Shown one piece after another: positions 7,666-12,180 of a stretch of DNA of 12,180 bases. Under the pieces are notes generated by a model. The model was not told the DNA's origin. It was given only the letters and a program-made list of their open reading frames with translations, and did not search any database. Source of the stretch: Methylophilales bacterium UBA4017 (GTDB lineage Bacteria > Pseudomonadota > Gammaproteobacteria > Burkholderiales > Methylophilaceae); assembly GCA_002384685.1 (NCBI GenBank), contig DGAZ01000007.1:1-12180 (forward strand), in the 5' to 3' direction. Made by a program: the position numbers and the translations under genes. How positions within the stretch are numbered: position 1 is the first letter of the stretch; every line of letters begins with the position of its first letter.

Positions 7666-9169
7666 ACCCCTGCTTAATTAGCTTCCACTTCTTCATTCCT
7701 TCCTTATGTACGGACAACCCTCTAGTATCAACAGCAACTGTAACGGGCATATCTTTAACCTCAAATTCATGGATAGCCTCCATTCCGAGATCATCAAAAG
7801 CTATAACTTTTGAGGCTTTAATTGCTTGAGAAACAAGGAAAGCTGCCCCACCTACGGCTACTAAATACACCGCCTTGTTCTCTTTAATCGACCTAATAGC
7901 ATCATCACCCCTTTCCGCCTTACCTATCATCCCTGTAACTCCATAGTGGCTTAGTATTGTGTCGGTATATTTGTCCATACGGGTTGCAGTAGTAGGGCCC
8001 GCAGGGCCAACTACTTCATTTCCAACAGGATCTACAGGACCCACGTAATAAAGAAATTTACCCTTTAAACTCAAACCGCTTGGTAAAGGCATATGATTTT
8101 TAGCTAAATCGTTTAGTCTTTTATGTGCCGCATCTCGGGCGGTTAATATTTTTCCGGTCAGCAATAAGTTCTGCCCAATTTTCCAGCCCTCCTTATCTTT
8201 ATCTGTGAGCTCATCTAAATTCACTTTTATGGCCAATTCTTCCGGTTTCCACACCGTTTTTGGCCACAGACTAAGGTCTGGTGGAGTTAGGTTGACCGCT
8301 CCATCCCCATTCATCTGAAAGTGGATATGTCTGTTAGCAGCACAGTTTGGAATGATGGCAACGGGAAGTGATGCGGCATGGGTCGGGTAATCCTTAATCT
8401 TTACGTCCAGGACTGTTGTTAACCCGCCGAGACCCTGGGCACCAATTCCGAGGTTATTCACTTTCTCATAAATCTCCAGCCTCAGCTCTTCGATGAGATT
8501 TTTCGGCCCATTCTTTATTAATAGTTGAATGTCAATGGGGTCCATCAAAGACTCTTTTGCTAATAACATCGCCTTATCTGCAGTACCGCCTACACCAATA
8601 CCCAAGACGCCGGGGGGGCACCACCCTGCTCCCATCTTCGGCACCGTATCAATAATATAATCTACTAAGCTATCTGATGGGTTAAGCATTTTTAACTGGG
8701 CTTTATTTTCAGAGCCCCCGCCCTTAGCGGCGACAATCACCTCAATCTTATCGCCTTTTACCAAGCTAATATGCGTAATTGCCGGAGTATTATCTTTAGT
8801 ATTAAGTCTGTCACCCAGCGGATTATTAACAATGGATGCTCTTAGCGGGTTATCTTGGTTAAGGTACGCCCTTCTTACCCCTGCATTTACCATCTCCTCC
8901 ACTGTCGATGATGATTCCCATACCACACCCATTCCCTGTTTAACAAATACCGTAACAATACCTGTGTCTTGGCAAAGAGGTCGGTTACCGTAAGCCGATA
9001 GCTTAGAGCTTGATAGAATTTGTAGGATGGCATCTTTAGCTGGCACCGATTTTTCTAACTCATAGGCTCGGGTCATGGCTAGTATAAAATCTTCTGAATG
9101 ATAGTAAGAGATATATTGCAAAGCTGAAGCAATAGACTCTACAAAATCTTTTTCTTTAATTACGCTCAT
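7664..9169 (-). CDS. fumA: Class I fumarate hydratase (iron-sulfur), possible mesaconase
   Basis: This oxygen-sensitive [4Fe-4S] hydro-lyase interconverts fumarate and (S)-malate in the TCA cycle. The 501-residue product joins the alpha and beta parts in one chain. The three cluster cysteines are C66 (PLCQDTG), C184 (GWCPPG) and C276 (PNCAANRH), with spacings of 118 and 92 that closely match known class I fumarases. Other family motifs are KGGGSENKA (149-157), GIGVGGTADKA (190-200), TGKILTARDAAHKR (338-351), GPVDPVGNEVVGPAGPTTATRMD (377-399) and FDDLGMEAI (458-466). It is shorter than E. coli FumA (548 aa), like other roughly 500-residue forms. Several class I fumarases also hydrate mesaconate to (S)-citramalate, so substrate choice is not settled by sequence. 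Its ATG shares one base with the ligase stop (TAATG) and has no ribosome site of its own, so translation is probably coupled. Last gene of the minus-strand operon. Confidence 0.96.
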   Translation of the reverse strand: MSVIKEKDFVESIASALQYISYYHSEDFILAMTRAYELEKSVPAKDAILQILSSSKLSAYGNRPLCQDTGIVTVFVKQGMGVVWESSSTVEEMVNAGVRRAYLNQDNPLRASIVNNPLGDRLNTKDNTPAITHISLVKGDKIEVIVAAKGGGSENKAQLKMLNPSDSLVDYIIDTVPKMGAGWCPPGVLGIGVGGTADKAMLLAKESLMDPIDIQLLIKNGPKNLIEELRLEIYEKVNNLGIGAQGLGGLTTVLDVKIKDYPTHAASLPVAIIPNCAANRHIHFQMNGDGAVNLTPPDLSLWPKTVWKPEELAIKVNLDELTDKDKEGWKIGQNLLLTGKILTARDAAHKRLNDLAKNHMPLPSGLSLKGKFLYYVGPVDPVGNEVVGPAGPTTATRMDKYTDTILSHYGVTGMIGKAERGDDAIRSIKENKAVYLVAVGGAAFLVSQAIKASKVIAFDDLGMEAIHEFEVKDMPVTVAVDTRGLSVHKEGMKKWKLIKQG

Positions 9170-10809
9170 TATCGTATGGTTGAGAATGCTGTAGCAGTTG
9201 ATCGGTTGATATCTTTCCTCAATATTTTACCATTTTTAGTTCGCGGGAAATCGTTAGTGATGTAAACAATTTTTGGGGCTTTATAAGATGCCAGGTTAGC
9301 CCTCCCATATTCGACTAAATCATCGGGGTTGATGTTTATGCCTGATGCGAGAACATAAACAACAACAAGCACTTTGTCGCCGGATACCTCCCCAATAGCT
9401 GCGCAATCACTTACCTGCGGATGCGCCTTAAATACGCGTTCAATTTCATAGGGAGACACGCGGTAACCAAAGCTCTTAATGATGTCATCTTTCCTCCCCA
9501 AAAACCAAAGGTAGCCATCCTTGTCATAACGGGCGTAATCTCCAGTGAAAAACCATCCGCTATGTTTGTATTTGGCAGTTTCTTCAGGTAAATTCCAGTA
9601 CGCTAAAAAAAGACCCGGATCATCTTCCGGAACACATATCATGCCCTCTTCCCCTGCCCTTGCTTCTTCTAATGTTTCAGTATTTAGGAGTTTTATCTTA
9701 TGCCCTGGTTGAGGGAATCCAGCTGAACCCGGCCTAATAGGGTTGTGTGTAGATTGGGAAATGTAGTATGAAAACTCTGACATACCTACGGCTTCATATA
9801 TATCTAAACCAAACCTGGAACTCCACTCTTGAAATACTTCATCGGATAAATGCTCCCCAGCACTCATGCAATGTAAAAGTGATGGCGTATGTTGTTTAGT
9901 TGATTGTGTTTTTTGCAAAATTTGACGATAAATTGTGGGGACGCCAATAAAAATTGTAGCGTTATGCTTATAAATTAAGTCTACCCATTGATTGGGGTTG
10001 TTTTGACCCTCATAAACAATAACCGTTTTTCCTAGGTAAAGCGGGTCCATTAAACCTGAACCAAGCACATAGGTCCAATTGAACTTACCGGTATGGAGTA
10101 TGCGGTCATGGCCAGCACTAAAATTAAACCAGTATTTGGATGCGGGCTGCCTTCCTAATAATGCCCTATGTGAATGCAAAACACCTTTAGGGTATCCCGT
10201 GGTGCCTGAGGTATAAACCAAATAAGCTGGATCATCTGATTTGGTCACCGGGTTTGGGGTAACCGTCTTGATCTTACTCATCTCAATATCAAGATCTTTC
10301 ACATCAACATGATCATTCGATAAATCCTTGCTTGACCGATCAATAAGCACCGTTTTTAGGAATGTCAGTTGTTCCGCCATCGGCTCAAGACTCTTCCATG
10401 TATCATAATCAGTCACTAGCACCGAGGCTTCTGAGTCTTTAGCAAGGTAGATCACTTCTTTGGCCGTAAGAAGTGTTGAGGTGGGCACGGCAATACTCCC
10501 TGACTTCATTGCACCTAAAAAAGCTATAGGATAATGAAGGCAGTTAGGCAGTCTTACCAGCACACGGGCTTGTTTATCAAGCTGCAAGTTTTTAATAATT
10601 TCGGCGAACTGATCTGTTTTTATTGCCAGGTCTGTGTATGTGATGCTAGAGGTCCCCGCACGATCATCTTCGACAATCATGGCTATTTTCTCCCCATTAC
10701 TTAGGTTGATATGCCTATCTGAGCAGGCTTCACCAATATTAAAGTTTTCAGGAATATCCCATTTCCAATCTTTTATCACTGCCGTTAAATTATTTTCGGG
10801 CCGATTCAT
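9169..10809 (-). CDS. AMP-forming acyl-CoA ligase (benzoate-CoA-ligase-like)
   Basis: This enzyme of the adenylate-forming superfamily activates a carboxylic acid as acyl-AMP and transfers it to CoA. The 546-residue product has the core motifs in order: phosphate loop YTSGTTGYPKG (199-209), the adenine-contacting EAVGMSE (339-345), TGD (422-424), the hinge region GRKDD (438-442), and the C-terminal catalytic lysine K528 in PRTKNGKILRKD. The segment from about 355 (NPIRPGSAGFPQPGH) and the overall shape recall benzoate-CoA ligases and medium-chain acyl-CoA synthetases more than acetyl-CoA synthetase. The substrate cannot be read from sequence. Context suggests a product cleavable by the adjacent CoA-ester lyase, such as a 2-methylmalic (citramalic) or malic acid thioester, although small hydroxydicarboxylates would be unusual for this subgroup. 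The start overlaps the lyase stop as ATGA; the end overlaps the fumarase start by one base. Confidence 0.93.
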   Translation of the reverse strand: MNRPENNLTAVIKDWKWDIPENFNIGEACSDRHINLSNGEKIAMIVEDDRAGTSSITYTDLAIKTDQFAEIIKNLQLDKQARVLVRLPNCLHYPIAFLGAMKSGSIAVPTSTLLTAKEVIYLAKDSEASVLVTDYDTWKSLEPMAEQLTFLKTVLIDRSSKDLSNDHVDVKDLDIEMSKIKTVTPNPVTKSDDPAYLVYTSGTTGYPKGVLHSHRALLGRQPASKYWFNFSAGHDRILHTGKFNWTYVLGSGLMDPLYLGKTVIVYEGQNNPNQWVDLIYKHNATIFIGVPTIYRQILQKTQSTKQHTPSLLHCMSAGEHLSDEVFQEWSSRFGLDIYEAVGMSEFSYYISQSTHNPIRPGSAGFPQPGHKIKLLNTETLEEARAGEEGMICVPEDDPGLFLAYWNLPEETAKYKHSGWFFTGDYARYDKDGYLWFLGRKDDIIKSFGYRVSPYEIERVFKAHPQVSDCAAIGEVSGDKVLVVVYVLASGININPDDLVEYGRANLASYKAPKIVYITNDFPRTKNGKILRKDINRSTATAFSTIR

Positions 10810-11945
10810 GATGGGTTGCCATATGGCCAGTTTTGTCTGATGATTTGTTCCGGCAGCTTATTAAGCACTGAAAGGGTAAATTTCACATCATCATCCTTTA
10901 GCGCACCCAATGCGTAGGCTCTTAAAAGAGTTTGAAGGGCTTTTCCGAACATAGGAGGGTCTAACATTTCACCATTAAATTTAATAGCGCCGCCAAGTAA
11001 GGCATCAGCCTCTACAGCAGCCTTTAAGATTCGGACCTTAAGTGCTATGTCTGTTGGTGATGGTGTGTAAGCTATCTTGCATAAATGGATATGGCTAGGG
11101 TGAATGACTTGTTTTCCAGTTAACCCCATCTCCCTTTCTTTAACGGCATGCCTATAAACAACTCTGGACTCCTCGTCACCATGAAGATCAAGCCATCGCC
11201 TTACATCACTTTGTTCCAAGAAGTCACTGGGCATAGAAGAGCCTCCAATAAGCGTCTCTACACCGCCAATAACGCCTTTACCAGAAATACGCGCCTCGAA
11301 CATAAGTTCATTTAGGAAATACGACAACTCATCAATCCAGTGCGTCGGGGTAATATTTATACCCATGGCTTTCGAAAAATCATGGATACCAAATACCACG
11401 TGCTTCACGGAATCAAACACCATCAACTCCGGTGCTATCTTGAGTGATTTTGGATGTTCAATGATCGGCTGTATGGTGATAGAGGAATTAATTTTATTGA
11501 GATGGTTTGTTAAGTGCTTAATCTCTGACGCACCATAAACCTCCCCTGCTTTTGCGAGCATGACCGCATCAACACAACCTGATACCTGTTCGATGAACTT
11601 CATATCAAGCTCATAATCTTCCGTTTTAAAAGAGTTAACTCGGATAGCAATAGCAACGTCAGGCCTTGATGCTCTGAGCAAAGGCAATTCATTTAACATA
11701 AGCTCACGACTCATTTCTTTTTTTCTGCAGCCGTCCTCCAGATCAAAAATTAATGTATGCGCCTCTGTCGAGTGGGCGTGTTTCTTCATGCGCATAGATG
11801 CGGCTTCAATACTTTCATAGCTACCCGAGGATGGGGAGTACTTTACTGGGGGGTAGTAAAGCTGGATGCCCGGCCATATATTTCCAAGCAAATCTACATT
11901 TAATTCACTTATATTACTGTTTTGATCATTACCTTCTTTCATCAT
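10806..11945 (-). CDS. HpcH/HpaI (CitE-like) CoA-ester lyase/aldolase
   Basis: This is a TIM-barrel, Mg2+-dependent lyase of the family containing malyl-CoA lyase, citramalyl-CoA lyase (human CLYBL) and citrate lyase beta chain. They cleave a 3-hydroxyacyl-CoA type thioester to acetyl-CoA and an oxoacid, or run the reverse. In the 379-residue product the expected active-site set is present: FDLEDG (67-72), R102 in RVN, the metal ligands E163 (IIEHP) and D189 (FGIHDFSKAMG), the GKQVIHPSHI motif (278-287), and a catalytic-type Asp D329 in EMLDPP. This argues for an active enzyme. It has a longer N-terminus than minimal CitE and an extended stretch at about 222-270 before the GKQVIHP motif. ATGATG at the start overlaps the sdhE TGA, and AAGGA at 11949-11953 is a good ribosome site. 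The second ATG at 11942 is an equally possible start. The substrate (malyl-, citramalyl- or another CoA ester) is undetermined. Confidence 0.93.
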   Translation of the reverse strand: MMKEGNDQNSNISELNVDLLGNIWPGIQLYYPPVKYSPSSGSYESIEAASMRMKKHAHSTEAHTLIFDLEDGCRKKEMSRELMLNELPLLRASRPDVAIAIRVNSFKTEDYELDMKFIEQVSGCVDAVMLAKAGEVYGASEIKHLTNHLNKINSSITIQPIIEHPKSLKIAPELMVFDSVKHVVFGIHDFSKAMGINITPTHWIDELSYFLNELMFEARISGKGVIGGVETLIGGSSMPSDFLEQSDVRRWLDLHGDEESRVVYRHAVKEREMGLTGKQVIHPSHIHLCKIAYTPSPTDIALKVRILKAAVEADALLGGAIKFNGEMLDPPMFGKALQTLLRAYALGALKDDDVKFTLSVLNKLPEQIIRQNWPYGNPS

Positions 11946-12180
11946 CTTTCCTTAGATTTTTGCAATGTTTTTGCATTAAAATTCTCTATTTTCGTTACAA
12001 CATCCTTGAAGACGAAAGAGGGGTCAACTTTTTTTTGCATTATATCGAGCATCGCCATATCATCTATCGTTAAAAATTTAAGTAGTATTTTTTTTTCATT
12101 CATATGCATCAGACTTGACTCTTCGTCAATAAAGTCAGATAAAAATAAATCAAGTTCTAGAAGGCCTCTCCTAGATCGAT
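11942..12180 (-). CDS. sdhE: Succinate dehydrogenase FAD assembly factor SdhE (5' end outside window)
   Basis: This is a small soluble factor that promotes covalent attachment of FAD to SdhA (the SdhE/SDH5/YgfY family). Read leftwards from the window edge, the frame encodes 78 residues up to TGA at 11944-11942. It begins RSRRGLLELDLFLSDFIDEE, which contains the family's RGxxE motif essential for flavinylation. The C-terminal part (LLKFLTIDDMAMLDIM and onwards) matches the family's helical layout. From the RRG motif to the end it is about as long as E. coli SdhE, so only about ten N-terminal residues are missing. Two long A runs (8 and 9 bases) interrupt the codons but the frame stays intact. 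The stop overlaps the ATG of the CoA-ester lyase. Upstream sdh genes are expected just outside the window, but this is inferred. Confidence 0.9.
   Translation of the reverse strand, partial: RSRRGLLELDLFLSDFIDEESSLMHMNEKKILLKFLTIDDMAMLDIMQKKVDPSFVFKDVVTKIENFNAKTLQKSKER

Noticed and set aside
7629..7829. 66-codon plus-strand frame across the fumarase end
   Set aside because: It is mostly antisense to the conserved fumarase C-terminus and shows no recognisable protein feature beyond a chance hydrophobic stretch.
8612..8618. Run of seven G in the fumarase gene, possible frameshift
   Set aside because: The frame continues correctly through GWCPPGVLG, which contains the second cluster cysteine, so there is no break.
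11798..12073. 91-codon plus-strand frame opposite the lyase start and sdhE
   Set aside because: It is antisense to two well-supported genes, has a biased Phe/Tyr/Leu composition typical of a shadow frame, and no ribosome site was seen.
12029..12096. T8 and T9 runs in sdhE as possible slippage or pseudogene signs
   Set aside because: The reading frame is intact across both and the product length is normal, so there is no evidence of disruption or programmed frameshifting.

Overview
The window carries two converging blocks of ordinary, intact, AT-rich proteobacterial genes (roughly 40% GC by eye). The gene order smc-zipA-ligA on the plus strand, an SdhE with an RGxxE motif on the minus strand, and a single-chain class I fumarase all point to Gram-negative Proteobacteria. 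The hinge and C-terminal style of Smc, and a ZipA ending in a 'PGSxxAxxIFS'-type tail, look to me most like a low-GC betaproteobacterium. That placement is an inference from remembered family features, not a search result.

Plus strand, 1-7511: the 3' part of smc (its first ~40 codons lie outside the window), then zipA 4 bases later, then ligA and a periplasmic TPR-like protein. The zipA/ligA junction overlaps by 1 base (TGATG) and the ligA/TPR junction by 4 bases (ATGA). This is a chromosome-maintenance and division operon: DNA condensation, Z-ring anchoring, DNA nick sealing, plus one uncharacterised exported protein. It is followed by a short gap with a good promoter candidate and a 37-codon gene for a Cys-containing small membrane protein.

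Intergenic, 7512-7663 (152 bp, between converging genes): on the minus strand, a 7-bp-stem inverted repeat begins inside the fumarase stop codon. It is partly superimposed on an exact 12-base match to the E. coli-type rrn boxA antitermination element. No rRNA gene is visible beside it.

Minus strand, 12180-7664: four genes read leftwards with overlapping stop/start codons. They are the 3' part of sdhE, an HpcH/HpaI-CitE-type CoA-ester lyase, an AMP-forming acyl-CoA ligase of the benzoate-CoA-ligase-like group, and a class I [4Fe-4S] fumarase. SdhE and fumarase flank the fumarate step of the TCA cycle. The lyase and ligase between them suggest a linked side route. One reading is hydration of fumarate or mesaconate, CoA activation of the resulting malate or citramalate, and cleavage to acetyl-CoA plus glyoxylate or pyruvate. 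The enzyme classes are well supported; the pathway is a hypothesis.

I see no mobile element, CRISPR array, tRNA, rRNA or defence system. The most interesting items are the metabolic quartet and the boxA/hairpin in the convergent gap.
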